Counted from the first letter of the stretch, positions 1-12,239 are shown. The stretch: DNA of 64,000 nt from Cladorhizidae sp. MBARI D1340-BT2 (GCA_028752905.1 JAQNBH010000011.1:17949909-18013908); one strand, 5' to 3'. Program-made: numbers and translations. Notes: generated from the sequence alone by a model not told the origin.

Positions 1-1397
1 CACCAGCTTTGCACCACTGTGTTTACTCTTGTCATAAAAGCCTAACTCAATTGATCAGTGATCAGGGATACAGCAGCCTAGTAAGAGGTTGGCTGATTTT
101 GGGTCGTCTAAGTAACAGGTGGATAGACTGTTAAAGGACTTCCGTCGTGGAGATTGCTGATACTGCCTGGCGGAGCAACGTGTAGTTGTAGCAGGAGTAC
201 CAGGATCCCTCACAGTTGGTCAGGTTTTTCTGCATTGCTGAGAATTTTTTTTTGATGCAGAGGCCTTTGGGGATGAGTCCAGTTCTCATGCATTCTTCCA
301 GGAAGTCAGTCAGTGTAATTTTAGCCCTTGTTGTATCGTTTCCTTAGGTGTAGTAGGTGCGTGCTAGGTGATTCTTCTACATTATTGTCTGTATTGTCAA
401 TGTTATTTGGTATGTCTGTACTGTCTGTGTTTGGGTTTCCACAATGGCACCTGTGGGGGAGGGGGACAGCCTGATGGCTGACCAAATATTGGGGGCTCTG
501 GCCCAGAGCCAGAGGATTACCACTCCTCCCAGCATGCCCATGGTCTCGGATTTGGTCCTGCTTGGGCTGGCGGCTAGGATCGGTAGCCAGAGGGATATTC
601 CTCTGGCAGGACCATGGTCTGCGATTTGGTCAGGGGACCTATCTTCCAGCATGGGCATGTGTATGGATGCAACCTGTGAGTCGGTCTGTTGGAGGAAGCT
701 GTCTGTAGCATTAAGGTAATGTCTTAAGGTTGAGTACCCTTCCGGGAGGAAGAAGCTATCTGTGCTGTAATTATTATTAGTGTGTGTGTGTGGCAACTCA
801 TTAGTTGAGTTGCCCGAGGCCATGCAGAAGAATATCCTGTTCTTTCTTCCAGCAAGCGATAGTGATGGTGTTGTGGATGTGGAGCGATCGGAGGGGCCGC
901 TTGTGGGGGAAAGGCCTTCCTTGTCACCAGTCCTGGGTTGGAGCCCCTGTCCTCTATCCTGCAGGGAGAGGCTGTTTAGTGCTAGGTCGTGACAGTACAT
1001 CGCAGGTCGTAGAGGACTTATCAGTAGTTACCCTCAAATAATTCTGGTTGAATTTTGACAAGATAGATAAATTCTTATTCAACAAAGCTTTTGATACTTG
1101 TGGGGTATCTTCGTCAGTACTTAAGAATGAGAGGATCTGTGCATATGAAGGTTGGCGAGAATGTGTTTGCACTTATGCTATAGGTTCGTGGTGGATGGTG
1201 CGAGTGACAATTCAGTCAGTGGGGTGGTGTGAGTGTTGACATAGTGAGTGGGTGGTGTGAGTGATGATTAGTGAGTGGGTGGTACAGGTTTTGGTTGGGC
1301 TAGCAGAGAAGGGAAAAAACTGAGAAACTGAGAAAAACCCTTTTTAGCAAAAGCACAGAGCTCAGAAACTAGCCCTCTCTTCATTTTGGGGGGAATC
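1..1397. other. no recognisable gene
   Basis: Open frames exist on both strands between about 377 and 1000 (207 codons on minus, 91 on plus at 444-719), but neither shows a domain I recognise. The minus frame is low-complexity with no start context. A purine-rich tract (TTTTGGGGGGAA, about 1384-1395) sits just before a possible LTR. The segment could therefore be the 3' internal part of a decayed LTR element, but no gag or pol motif supports this. Confidence 0.3.
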
Positions 1398-1985
1398 TGT
1401 CATGATAAGCGCTCTGTTTTGTGGGTCTGTCATATGACATGTGTTCCGTGCTTTGTGGAGGTTCTTGGTGTCCCTAGAGCTTGGTTTCTTGGTGCTTTGT
1501 GATGCTTTGTGGAAGTTCTTGATGTCCCTCTGAGCTTGGCATGTTGGTACTTTGTGGAGGTTTTTGGTGTCCCTCGAGTTTGGCTTGTTGTTTGTGGAGG
1601 TTCTTGGTGTCTGTCAAGGATCTCCACAGACTCACCCTGACTGAGAGAGAACCACACGGGTTGTCAGATCTACAGGCCAGCGGAAGTGTCTCGAACATTG
1701 ATGAACCACACAGGTTGCCAAATGGCTCAGACAAGTCAACTGAGGAGAAGGATGCTGATTGGTCAGAGACTCATGTCGGGGAAGTCACTCCAGAATACCA
1801 AACATGGTCATTTTGGGTGAGACTGCGGACACGTCTGACGAGGGATGACGTGACGAGAGAGACGAGTGGAAAAATAAGAACTTTGATAGATTTATGTGTG
1901 ATTAGGACTTTTGAGAACTGAGAGTAGTTGCATTGTTGTTCAATTAAAAGGCGGCGCACCTCATTTGTGCCTTGTTTGTAATTAA
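1398..1985 (+). repeat. possible LTR with internal 45-bp tandem repeat
   Basis: The segment starts TGTCATGATAAGCG directly after a purine tract that resembles a polypurine tract. It ends near an AATTAAA-rich stretch at about 1940-1990. Between 1449 and 1620 a unit of roughly 45 bp, built around CTTTGTGGAGGTTCTTGGTGTC, is repeated about four times with divergence. A second LTR copy is not in the window, so the LTR call is inference. The tandem repeat is seen directly. Confidence 0.3.
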
Positions 1986-2600
1986 AGCTATTTAACCCTT
2001 TAAGCCCCCGAGCATTTTTCAAATTTTTCTCATTTTTGACCTTCCTGTTTAAAATATTTATAACTTAAAAACTAAAGGGAATATTGGTAAGCAATATGGG
2101 TATAATCTAAAAGCTAATGAGCCATACTATTTTTTTTTAATTTCAAAAGATTAATAAACCACACCCATAACAAATTATATTAATTTGAACTTAGATAAAA
2201 ATTTAGGAATCAATATTCGTTCCGATTTCTTCAAATTTTTGTACAATAAAGTTCCTTTTTTATGACTTCAAACTATTACACAACCATCAATCATCACCAC
2301 TGAACAATTTTTTTCCCATTGAAGATGTGTGAAATATGATAAATTTCATTATTTTATATTGGCATAAAAATGTATACGATTCTCATTTTGATCTCAAAAA
2401 AGATGTACATGTGTAGTTTTATTGTGTAGTATGGATATGTACTAAACTCTAATAAACATGTAATATATGTATACTAAGACCTAATGTTAGATCATACTTA
2501 CTCAAATGACCACAAAGCCACACCCATCTGCAATTATGGTAGATTGTCAATAACAATAATTATATTTCTAGCAGAAAACAGATATTTATTTCAACAAGTT
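1986..2600. other. AT-rich spacer, nothing recognised
   Basis: Strongly AT-rich sequence with no long frame and no repeat structure that I can see. It lies between the possible LTR and the C-terminal end of the piggyBac-like pseudogene. Confidence 0.5.
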
Positions 2601-4612
2601 TTAGTTCCTCATATGGTCACATTGACTAGAATGCCAAACTTTGAAGCAGTTTCTGTTGGGTTCAAAGCAAAGATACATATCACATGCAACACACTTCAAT
2701 CTGGTGCGGTGTCGGGGTTTCTTCAATATTTTGCACAAATCACAATATTGTCGCTCTTCACGAGGAGTGTGTGTAAGCTGTTGAGGAGCCCTAATACTCT
2801 GTTTGTGTGAAGGAGATAATAAGGTTTTTTCAGAACCATCTCTTAGGTCACATAACCGAGCTCCCGAAATGCTTTGTGAGTACATTTTTTGCGTTCTTCT
2901 TCAAGTAGGTGGAGTTTGTACAGAATATATAAATTGGTCACCATTACGTCCAAAAAATGCAATAAAAGGGTGCGCCAATACTTTCGAGTCTTGCGTAGAA
3001 TATTGTAGTAAGATATAGCCTGGTCCGAATGTCAACACCTCCCATATATTTGTGTACTCTACTATAGGAGGAGGAATCTTGACTTCCTTGTGCAATAATT
3101 GACCAGCTTTATCTTTCATTTTCCGTATCACTTTCTCATTGCCTGTGGCAGTATGCATAGTTGAAGCCATAGTTACTACTTTAGTGTCTTTCCACATAAC
3201 ATATATACACTAAGCTTTTGTCCCGAACCCATCGACCTTCTCCCCGTTCAGTACACGATTTTGCTAGTTCAGTCTTCAAAGATTTGAGACATTTAGGAAC
3301 ATTACGACGTTTTATATCAATTGTACCACATGCTTCGAACCCATTTGCTTTGAGGTACTCAAATAAGATAGGGCTAGAATAGAAACTGTCAGTGAAGTCG
3401 ATATCCTTGATTTTCCAATCCTTTTACTAAATCAATTACTACATCATATGCTAAACCATTACTTGATCGTACTTCTCCTTGCTTTCCCCTGTACACTGTA
3501 AAGCGATAAGTATAACCAGTTTCAGAGTCACACAAACACCACAGCTTGAAGCCCCACTTGACTGGCTTACTCTTGATGTACTGGCGCATTGGAAAACGCC
3601 CCTTTGATTTCACCATGCGTTCATCGATTGAAATATTTAGATCTGGTTGAAAGTAGCGCTGACTTGAATCGTTCAAGTGTTCCATCATTGGTCGAACTTT
3701 ACACAACCGGTCACTAAGATCTTCTGTGTCAATATCACTCACATGTAAGAATCCCCAGAGACTAAAAAACTTATTTCTGCTGATAATACTTCGCCCTGCA
3801 AAACTTCTACCATAAAGGAGAAATGAATCTCCTGTAGTCGTCCAATAATCAGTGTAGTATGCCAATTTTTCCAAACCGAAATAAATTAATAAGCCAACCA
3901 AATTCAATAACATAACTGCTGTCATTCCAGGGTATCGAGAATAATTATATGGTGATCTGTCTTTATTCTTTTCAGCATACTTATCAGAATTCTTGCATAT
4001 TAGTTTTATTATATCTTCAGTAAAAAAAAGCTTGAAGAAATCAAGAGGTGTGAAAGATTCATCATAACTGGCAACATATGAACCTGGTTCACGCACTGGG
4101 TTGAATGGGTGTACAGTCAATGCTGAAGTATCAGGATTCTCAAGAGTATTGACATGTAATTGGGAGATACTCTGTCTGCATGTAATACCCGAACTTCCTC
4201 CACTGTTATATTGACCTCTAGGACGGGTATTTCCTCGTATTCTACCCCTACTTCTCCGTAGACCACGTAGTCCGCGAGAACGGTGTCCTTGAACACCTCT
4301 TCCAGCTCTGCTTCTAAGAGGCTGTTCTTCCTCAGAGGATGGTAAAACTGAGGGTACTGGAGTTGCTTCCAGAGGAAATTCAACAGCAGTGGCATTGGAT
4401 CTATATAACAATTAAATTATGGTAAATATATAGCTAAACTCTAGCTATCCAAGTAGAGAGCTGTAACTATAGCTATCTGGACTTACCCAGTAAATGTATC
4501 TCCATCAAAACCATCTTCAGGATCAGAAAGGTCACATACTGAGTCCTCACTGCTGCTGCTATCCAAAAGTCTCAAAACCTCTTCCAAACCCAAGGTAGCA
4601 GCTGGGACCTCA
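2601..4612 (-). pseudogene. piggyBac-like transposase (DDE_Tnp_1_7 type), broken
   Basis: Decayed cut-and-paste transposase of the piggyBac superfamily. A 5' acidic exon (about 4612-4487; motif DPEDGFDGDTFTG) ends in a GTAAGT donor. An 86-bp intron (4401-4486) with an AG acceptor joins it, in phase, to the main exon at 4400. The main frame (340 codons from 4411) has an Arg/Gly-rich linker, the family start around residues 119-150 (FTPLDFFKLFF), and the first catalytic Asp in SIDERM (residue 263, genome about 3625). A frameshift near 3400 moves the second Asp (FTDSFYSSP, about 3388) to another frame. A second shift near 3205 precedes the third Asp (WKDTKVV, about 3187). A further shift near 2900 leads to the Cys-rich zinc-binding C-terminus (CDLC...CVAC, 2620-2750). 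At least three frameshifts make it non-functional. It abuts the inverted repeat of the Merlin-like element on its 5' side. Confidence 0.85.
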
Positions 4613-4700
4613 CGGATCAATTCACATATACGGCCAGTAGCCGCGTGAAATTCGTGTGCTTGTAATTAACTTAAAATAGATAATTAACTAAAAGCATAGC
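4613..4700 (+). repeat. left terminal inverted repeat of Merlin-like element
   Basis: Reverse complement of 5743-5830 with only scattered mismatches. The outer end reads CGGATCAATTCACATATACG. The 5' acidic exon of the neighbouring piggyBac-like pseudogene touches it. Confidence 0.85.
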
Positions 4701-4879
4701 ATAAACTGGTGTTATGGACTATCATCCTTTGAAGACATTAATGAGAGTATTACTGAATATATACTCTGGGCTATCATCCTTTGAAGACATTAATGAGAGT
4801 ATTGCTGAATATACACTCGGGCATTAGTCCTCAAGATGCATATATGTTTCTTGGTTCTACATAGATTAAAGCTCAGGCA

Positions 4880-5552
4880 ATGGGTCCTGCTAATGTATCT
4901 GTGGTCTCGGGAGTATCCTGTATGAGAGGCAAGCCGAGATGGTCCACAAAGAGGGGTGGATATCTACCAGTGGCTGAGGGAAGTCTGTTCGACTAAGCTA
5001 TTGCAAGCGCCAATTGTGCTTGGAGGGGTGGTGCAAATCGATGAATCGCTCTTCCGACACAAACCAGACAGATATAGTATATTTAGAAACCTACTTACTT
5101 TACCTTATATACTTTACCTTATCTGGATCCCATTATCTTACTTTACCTAATCTAACATACAGCACCACAGAGGCAGACCTCCAGCCCAAGAAGTCTGGGT
5201 GTTCGGAATGGTCGACATCTCGACCTCACCAGCCTTGGGATACATGCAGGAAGTGGCTACTGCCCATCATACAAGCCCATATTGCACCCAACACAGTCAT
5301 CCACTCGACCAGTGGAGGGCTTATAACCAAGTTCGATCGCTTGCTGGTGTCTCTAGCCACCAAACTGTCAACCATTCCCTGCATTTTGTAGACCCTGGGT
5401 CGGGTACCCATACACAAAACATTGAGTCGTATTGGAATAGAGTAAAGACCAAACTGAAGAGGACCGTGCACATCAGACTGGAAGCTACCTGGATGAATTT
5501 ATGTGGCGAGAGCAGCATGGACAGTCAAAACACTAGGCATTTAATAATATAA
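4880..5552 (+). pseudogene. ISXO2/Merlin-type transposase, frameshifted
   Basis: Remnant of a DDE transposase of the ISXO2-like (Merlin) type. The first catalytic Asp is visible in VVQIDESLFRHKP (about 5033-5070). The frame then meets an AT-rich interruption of about 85 bases (about 5072-5160), ending in ACATACAG, and resumes at a HHRGRPP motif. VWVFGMVD follows. At the second Asp region (about 5308-5325) one base appears to be missing. One frame therefore reads VIHSTSGG, while the next frame supplies the family-typical DQWRAYN. The catalytic Glu region NIESYWNRVKTKLK (about 5420-5460) is intact, and another frameshift precedes the YLDEFMWRE C-terminus (about 5490-5520). It is clearly dead, although each catalytic residue still exists in some frame. 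Confidence 0.8.
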
Positions 5553-5742
5553 TGTTAAATATAAGTCAGCAATACCCTGTATGAATGATATGATAATGAA
5601 ATGTATGTATAAAATAACAATTGGATTGGAATAAGAATTGGAGAATTGATAACAATTATAAAATATATAGCAATTCAATTATAGCTTGAATTATAGCAAG
5701 AATAATAAAAATAGATAGGCAATTAATTAGGTTCCATTAACA

Positions 5743-5830
5743 GCTATGCTTTTAGTTAATTATTTATTTCAAGTTAATTACACGCGCACGAATTTCACGC
5801 GGCTACCGGCCGTATATGTGAATTGATCCG
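5743..5830 (+). repeat. right terminal inverted repeat of Merlin-like element
   Basis: Mirror of 4613-4700. It includes TTACACGCGCACGAATTTCA and ends GTGAATTGATCCG. Confidence 0.85.
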
Positions 5831-6002
5831 CAATCTAGACCATCGGCAGAGAAGTGAGCTGCACTAACGAACCCGGATCCACGAACCCTCCACCCCTGTT
5901 CGAAGCTAAGCGGAAGGGCCCTTCCACGTCGTTTCCTCCCATATATCTACCAGTTCTAAGATTTACCGCCAAAAAAAAAATTGGATCACGTGATATCGCA
6001 TG

Positions 6003-7870
6003 ATGGATTAATATAAAGTGAATTCGCCACCCACCAAGAGAGACTTTGGAGGATTTGCCCGCATTGTGACCGAGTCATGTCATATAAATCCTACAGAACT
6101 CATAAGAGACTTTATTACAATAGTGAAATTGGCACGTGGCTTCTCGCGGCCTCCGGCAGACAATGTTGACCTATCGCAGGTTCCTGGCGGTGAATCACCA
6201 CCTTCTTTGAATGAATGTGCAGATCCTCATGAATGTTCTGGAGAAGATAGTCCTCCACATAGCGATCCTGCTCTACCTGATTCGGAAAGAGTCTTGGTAA
6301 GAAAATGTGATTATGGCTAGCTAGCTACACTGTTTGTCTGTGCTACAGTATTGCAATTGTAGCAATTTTCTATTTTAGCTACAGCAAACGTATATTTCCA
6401 TGTCTAGTTGCTTAATACAGAATGTTTGCAACAGGAAGTTCATAGCTTTCCTATAATTTGGACATAACATATACAAATAGCTACTAGAGAGGAGTTAATA
6501 AGCACTATTTAATTTTGACATTCTGCAATATCCTGTAGTTATAGAACCACAAATGCAATGTGAACTAGTGTGTTAATTGCATGCATGCTTTTGGCTTTAT
6601 TGGGTCGGGTGAGTGTTTGAAGTTACTGTACATTGACAAGTAGCACCAAAATGATTAGTTTAGGGGTGGGGACATGCACTTTGCTCTACTGTACAAATAT
6701 ATCATAATAATTATTTCAGGTGGGGCTTCATGTGTTGAAGTGTGGACCAAGAAGCACCAAGATCTCCAACTACGGAGCACGTGGATACATCATTGAAAGC
6801 ATTCGTTCGACTGTTACTAGCATTCTTCCTTTCACTTCAGGCTCACTTTCACTTATCAGATCGACTGTTAAATATAATATTCCATTTCTTAAAAATGTAC
6901 TTTTATTGGAGCTGAGCTTCCAACTCGGCTCCCAATGTCATTTTATATGGCACAAAAACTGTACACCAATTTACAGAAGAAGGTCTTTCTGAGATTTCCA
7001 GTTTGTAAACATTTGTGGCACAGTTTGGAAGTATAGTGATTGTATTGAATATCACGGTGCACATCAAAAGGCTAAACGGTGTTCATACATACCCAAATTT
7101 CGACGTGGCTATAATAGGCAAAGATGCAATGGAGTGTTATTTAAAACAGTCGAACTGGATACTAATCGTAGAATATTTTATCCACTAATGACATACTGTT
7201 ATATCGATCTCCAAACATCTTTAGAATATGTTCTTTCAAGTGCCGAGTTTACAAGGAAATGTGCACTTTGGAAATCACGAAACATGCCTGATGGTTTTCT
7301 GGGAGATGTGTATGATGGTCATGTGTGGAAACGCTTTTTGAATTATGGTGGGAAGCCATTTTTGTCTGAAGATAATTCATATGCTTTCATGATCAATCTC
7401 GATTGGTTTCGGCCGTACAAGCACCTCACTTACTCAGTGGGTGCAATATACTTGTCTTTTTTTCAATTTTCCTAGAAAACTATTAGAAAACATTTGCCTA
7501 GTTGGAATTCTTCCAGGGCCTCATGAACCTAAGCTCACTGTCAATTCATACATTGACCCGCTAATGCAAGATCTTTGAACGTTTTGGGAAGGAGTGGAAC
7601 TTAGTGTTCATGGTGAGAGAAAGATAGTACGCTGTGCCATAATTTGCTGTTCATGTGACCTTCCAGCAGGAAGAAAGCTTTGTGGTTTTTTAGGGCACAG
7701 TGCTCACCTAGGTTGTTGCAAAGTGTACCAAATTCTTCTCATCAAGTTTAAATGGTCTTGACTTCTCGGGGTTTCAGAGAGAAACTAGGATTCCTCGCAC
7801 AAACCAATCTCATAGACAAGATGTTAAAACGTTATCTCACTGCCAATCCAAGATTGAACTCAGCCTAAGA
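6003..7870 (+). pseudogene. Tnp2-like (CACTA/EnSpm) transposase remnant
   Basis: Plus-strand remnant of the large transposase found in CACTA (EnSpm) elements and in related animal transposase-domain proteins. Exon 1 (about 6003-6296) ends TTG|GTAAGA. A 423-bp intron (6297-6719) ends TTATTTCAG, and exon 2 reads on in the same phase (VGLHVLKCG). Family-typical blocks follow: FRRGYNRQRCNG (about 7098), a Cys/Trp stretch ending DVYDGHVWKRFLNYGGKPF (7309-7370), INLDWFRPYKHLTYSVGAIY (7390-7450), then in other frames VGILPGPHEPKLTVNSYIDP (about 7500) and the DLPAGRKLCGFLGHSAHLGC block (about 7665-7720). Several stops and frame changes separate the blocks. The reading frame upstream of exon 1 uses no clear ATG. 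I did not find CACTA termini, so element limits are unknown. Confidence 0.7.
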
Positions 7871-10413
7871 CGTTTCCAGAGTGAAGTTAGCATATGCATG
7901 CCAAATTTGGGGTCATTTCGTCCAGTAGTTTAGGAGTGGGGGCACATACACATGTACACACACACACTGTTGGTTGTTGAAATGAACATGTGTTCAATGG
8001 GTTAAAAAAAAAGTGGGCCTGACATCCCTCATGATATACCATGCCCACCAAAACCATGTCCAAGACGTGCCCGAGTCAAAGTGCTTTCCAAAAGTGTCAT
8101 TCAATACTAACATATACAGGAGAGGAGCCTAGCTATTGAGTATGCACACAGACTTTTGAAAGATATATATATATCTATTGATATATATTGATAATAAAAT
8201 CATATGCATGGGGTGGTGGGGGGAAAGAAAGTTGTGTCTTAAAAAAAAAGTGGTTTTGACCTTTAGGTCCCCCTTAAATGCCCCAAAAAGGCAATTTTGA
8301 GAAATACAAGAGTGCCATTACACCCCCAGTTGGGTCATGATGCCCCCCTGAAAATTTGTGGTGATTGGCCCAAGCATCTGTAAGGAAATAGATGAATAGA
8401 ACAGAAAAGAACATTATAATTAATTAAAATATGCTGCATGTGCATTACTGTGACATAAAGAATTCCTATAATATAATGAATGACTCAACCATACTAAGAT
8501 ACTAAAGCTATAAGATTTGGAAGGCAGTTCAAAATATCCCTTCATGTTTCTGTTGTAGGAAAGATGGAGATCACATGTACAGTTCAAATTTCCATTACTT
8601 AAACATATGAACTGTCTTCCATGTTGGAAATACCTCATGATAGTTCATATTTATTTTGTAGGACAGATGAAGGACATCATTGACTGGTATTTCCTTCACG
8701 AATCCTATATAGAAGGCCATACAGGATAGTTAGATTTTTGCCCAGTGTAGATTACTCTGCTTTCTTGTTGCCTGCTTCTCGGGACACCTGAAGTCATTAT
8801 ACAAAGCCTATAGTTTTTCTAATTCATATACAAATTCAACAGAACCTTGACCCTATTCCTCCAGCCATGATGCTATAGGAGCCCAGGTTGTTAATACCTA
8901 GGCCCAGGTCTGCAGGGAGCTCAGCTGACAAGCGACTACAGCCAGTAATATCGGAGCCCAGTTTACAGGTGCCAGGTCAGTGTTTCACTTTGATCCCACA
9001 TACCATATTTCATCTATTATGAACCGGCCCCTCCAATTATCACATGGAGGTAAATAGCAATAGGACACAAAGACATGCCCAAATAATTGCTCGTTAGACT
9101 TATAAAGTTGAGAACTGAAGACAATCAGGGATGGTGGGGGATTCCGGGTTCTAGAGGGGCTTATACTCGTGATTTTAGCTTTTCAGGTGAGTAACTCAAC
9201 ATTGAGCGACGGGGTCACAAACAATTAGAAGTCCTCCAAACAGGTACTTGAACTCCTTCAGAACTAATCAATAGTAACTGAGCCTTTCTAATTGTAACTG
9301 CCCTTCAATAGTAATCGCATGTAGATTGGACGGAAGTAAATACTAACCGCAGTTCCTATTAAAGGATCTCTAACATTTCTCTTAGTCTGGGCATCTGAGC
9401 CGCTTAAAACCTGCTAGCTGTAGCACTTATACAGCAGCTGACTTGATACTGTAGAAAGGTTTGATTTGGGCTAGATGAATTTTGACTAGGTGTCCTCCTG
9501 TAGTAGTTTATGAGGTGTTAATAACACCCCTGTACCTGGCAGCTGCAGCCTTGGTATGGTGACCAGTCAGAAGGTATGGTGATGTGTGTATATGCACATC
9601 AGTGCTGGAGATACCTAATTTAGAGTGGCACAGCGCTAGCTCAGCATATGTGGCTGCCACCTACAACTTCCCAAATTACAAACATTACCACAACTTTGAG
9701 CTACTACCTTTAGTCATTGGATAAAGTCTGTTCAAATGTCAATACAGATATCATAAGGTATGCTTCCATCACTATAGCCATTCCAGCTGGTACCTGTGGG
9801 ACATGTCGTTGAGCTCATAGAATGCTCACAGAAAGCATGCAGGCACATCAACCACTATTTGAATGGGACTGCTCTCTGCTAATCCAGAAAAGCACATAAT
9901 GCTCCAAACCTTTAATTTAATATTAGGTGTGCTCTATTTTGTGTGCAGGAGTTTGATGATGGCAGTAGTTGAGCTTGATTAACTCTTCTCCCGGTGAGTT
10001 TATTTGGAAAAAAATAAATAATTGACCATCAAGTACAAATAAATTGATATTAAATCAGAGGTTAACAATAGTCCCTAGCAACCATATACCACAAGATAGC
10101 TCTACTGTTGGACATCATTGTGGTCAATTCATGTTGCTAGGTAACCAAACCACACATGTATGAATATCATTATAATGTTGTTTAATAATAATTAAAAAAT
10201 TAAAATTGTATATTATTATTGTATTGTAGATTATAAATATCCTTCTATTTTCAGCCAACTTTAGGAACAACTGAGATATGCTGTGGTATGACAGACGTTT
10301 GCCTGACTAACAGAGAGGACATAATTTCTACTGAATAGAATTCCCACCAATATTATTGATACAATTCCCATAACCAATAATATTGATACAATGTACACAG
10401 AATCAAAGAGCAA
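7871..10413. other. long stretch without recognisable gene
   Basis: Nothing coding that I recognise. Small features are a CA run near 7962, homopurine/A runs at about 8006 and 8241, and an AT dinucleotide patch at about 8165. Frames are short and low in complexity. Confidence 0.5.
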
Positions 10414-11090
10414 TTATACAATACAATACTCTGTAATGACATACTCATAGTATGATATATAAGTGTCCTCGTGCAGTAAGACTAGCACTGGATGAAGGTA
10501 AGGGGGAGAGTCGGACACTCCTACTTCTGAGAAAAGTACGTCCTCGTGTAGGTCTACAAGACGAGCGTCCTCGTGCAGTATGGATGAAGAGAGTGGGGTA
10601 GGTGTGTTTGCATCACTATCTTTATCAGAACTCATCTGAACGTGGGGAAGCTGTGCCATGGTATTATCTCCGTCATGGTCCATCACTTGCTCTATCAAAC
10701 CTGAACATGATAGAGTTGTTATTCGTCAACTTATTAGACAAGTCAAGGAATCAAGTACAGCTAGAACTATAAAGGAAAGTAGGCTATTAGACAGGTGTAG
10801 CTAACACCATGATTTAGCTAGCTCCTCAGACTATCAGGCTTTATATATAGCTAGCAAAGTACATTGACTTACCAGGAGGACTTCCAGGATCAATGCCTTC
10901 GCCTCCAACAGCCATAGCTTTGTCCATACTGCCATGGTTTCGATTGGAAAAGTCTCTGCCGAATAGCTCTACTTGGTCACGATCCAAACTGGGCTGTCCA
11001 CGGTAGGCTTCACTCTCCCCTTCCTCAGATTCATCGTCAGATAACCCGAAGTCGTCGAAGTTGTCGTCCAGGACCGCTGTGAGCACCTCA
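10414..11090 (-). CDS. acidic two-exon ORF, piggyBac N-terminus-like
   Basis: Two minus-strand frames join cleanly. The upstream exon (about 11090-10873) encodes a very acidic segment (NFDDFGLSDDESEEGESEA) and ends at a GTAAGTCA donor. A 172-bp intron (10701-10872) ends in TTCAG, and the next exon (10700-10414) continues in phase to a stop. Acidic Asp/Glu/Ser leaders of this style are typical of piggyBac-like transposases, but the DDE core is not found downstream. The second exon carries three imperfect LHEDxxLV-type repeats derived from a TCCTCGTG motif. No ATG lies directly at the 5' end of the frame, so the gene is 5'-incomplete or starts in another exon. It could be a truncated transposase or an unrelated acidic protein. 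Confidence 0.4.
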
Positions 11091-11100
11091 TCAAAAGGTA

Positions 11101-12081
11101 GCCATTTTAAATTCTATGGCAGAATTGACCCCTTGAACTTTACGGGGTGATTTCCCTAGTTACCATGGCGCTAATTTTGAGCAGTTAGAATAGCGCTATT
11201 TTATGATATTTTTGTTTTGCAAAACAACCCAATGATTGATTTTTTATGATTTTTCGAAAGCAATTACGCCATATGGCGCTTACACCGGGAAAAGAGTTAA
11301 GAAGAAACCCTGTGCATGGCCACCCAACAAGAGATACCTCGGGAAACATCCATACCTAGTATAGTCGAGAGATAAGTTTATAATTTCATTACAATAAACC
11401 AAACTTCCTAGAATAGTCCACGTGGCAACTATTCATTCAACAGCTAGAACTGGCTCTACCATACAAGGGCAGGAGATTGAGGCACGGCCTCTTTCACTGA
11501 GTACCCGTAGAGTGAAAAGGGCACGCATGTCATCACTCAGACCCAATAGCACTGTGCACACTTTGTTGGGTATTAATCATCAAATGCACAACCAATTCGA
11601 AATTTCACAGAAGAGACTGGAGCTTGGAAGCGAGCTATTCGGCAATCAAGGGTGTGGAGAGATCAATGGAATTTGGTAAGTATTAAAGTAGGAGTGTCAG
11701 TATGTTTGACACCTGTATGTCCAAACTATGTACTGCATGTAGACTGCACATGTCTCTTCATGAAGAGGGGAAAACAATTTTATGTTGATATTCACCACCA
11801 TCCCGGGTTGGCCAGTGTCTGCAAAGGTCGCCATTTTTTGTCAACATACACAAACCTTGATGTTGTTAAACAGAAAACAGGTAATGGACTAATTTGCATA
11901 AGAAGTTTCAAGTTCTGGTTGATACCGCCCCTAAAAGAGTGCAACTTAGTAACAACAAACTAACCCAGAACTCACACACTGAGATCCGTCACTAGCAAGG
12001 CTGCACATTGCCCTGCTCTCCTATGTACAACCTAAATGACGAAGTTTTGCAGTGGAAAACTTTCATTAGCTTCTACAATAC
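11101..12081. other. weak plus-strand frames, function unknown
   Basis: Two overlapping plus-strand frames (11422-11679, 11652-11963) have no recognised domain. A GTAAGT donor-like site at about 11678 would end the first frame. No matching acceptor with a continuing product is evident. Confidence 0.3.

Positions 12082-12164
<83 letters not shown>
12082..12164 (+). repeat. (AAT)n microsatellite
   Basis: About 27 uninterrupted trinucleotide units. It produces a spurious poly-Asn frame on plus and a poly-Leu frame on minus. Confidence 0.97.
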
Positions 12165-12239
12165 GAAGAACCGCAGCCAGGTTTAGCTCCGAAGATTCAA
12201 GGGATTGGGTGATTAATGGGAGGTTATGATGAGTCATGA

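Larger units (their letters stand above)
4613..5830 (+). mobile_element. Merlin-like DNA transposon, non-autonomous now
   Basis: Both ends carry an 88-bp inverted repeat (4613-4700 and 5743-5830) differing at only a few bases, each rich in CpG and containing a CACGCGG-type core. Inside is a plus-strand remnant of an ISXO2/IS1595-like transposase, the domain of the Merlin superfamily. Two direct copies of a roughly 57-bp unit lie at about 4713-4830. I could not find a matching 8-9 bp target duplication at the outer edges (left flank ...ACCTCA, right flank CAATCTAGA), so the insertion boundary may be altered on one side. Confidence 0.75.

Noticed and set aside
377..1000. 207-codon minus-strand open frame
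   Set aside because: No recognisable domain, low-complexity composition, and equally open frames on the other strand. Not supported as a gene.
1449..1620. Pro/Ser repeat protein on minus
   Set aside because: Translation of the degenerate 45-bp tandem repeat, broken between units.
5890..5920. tRNA-like B-box (TGTTCGAAGC) in a GC-rich patch
   Set aside because: No A-box, acceptor stem or cloverleaf could be formed. I found no tRNA gene anywhere in the window.
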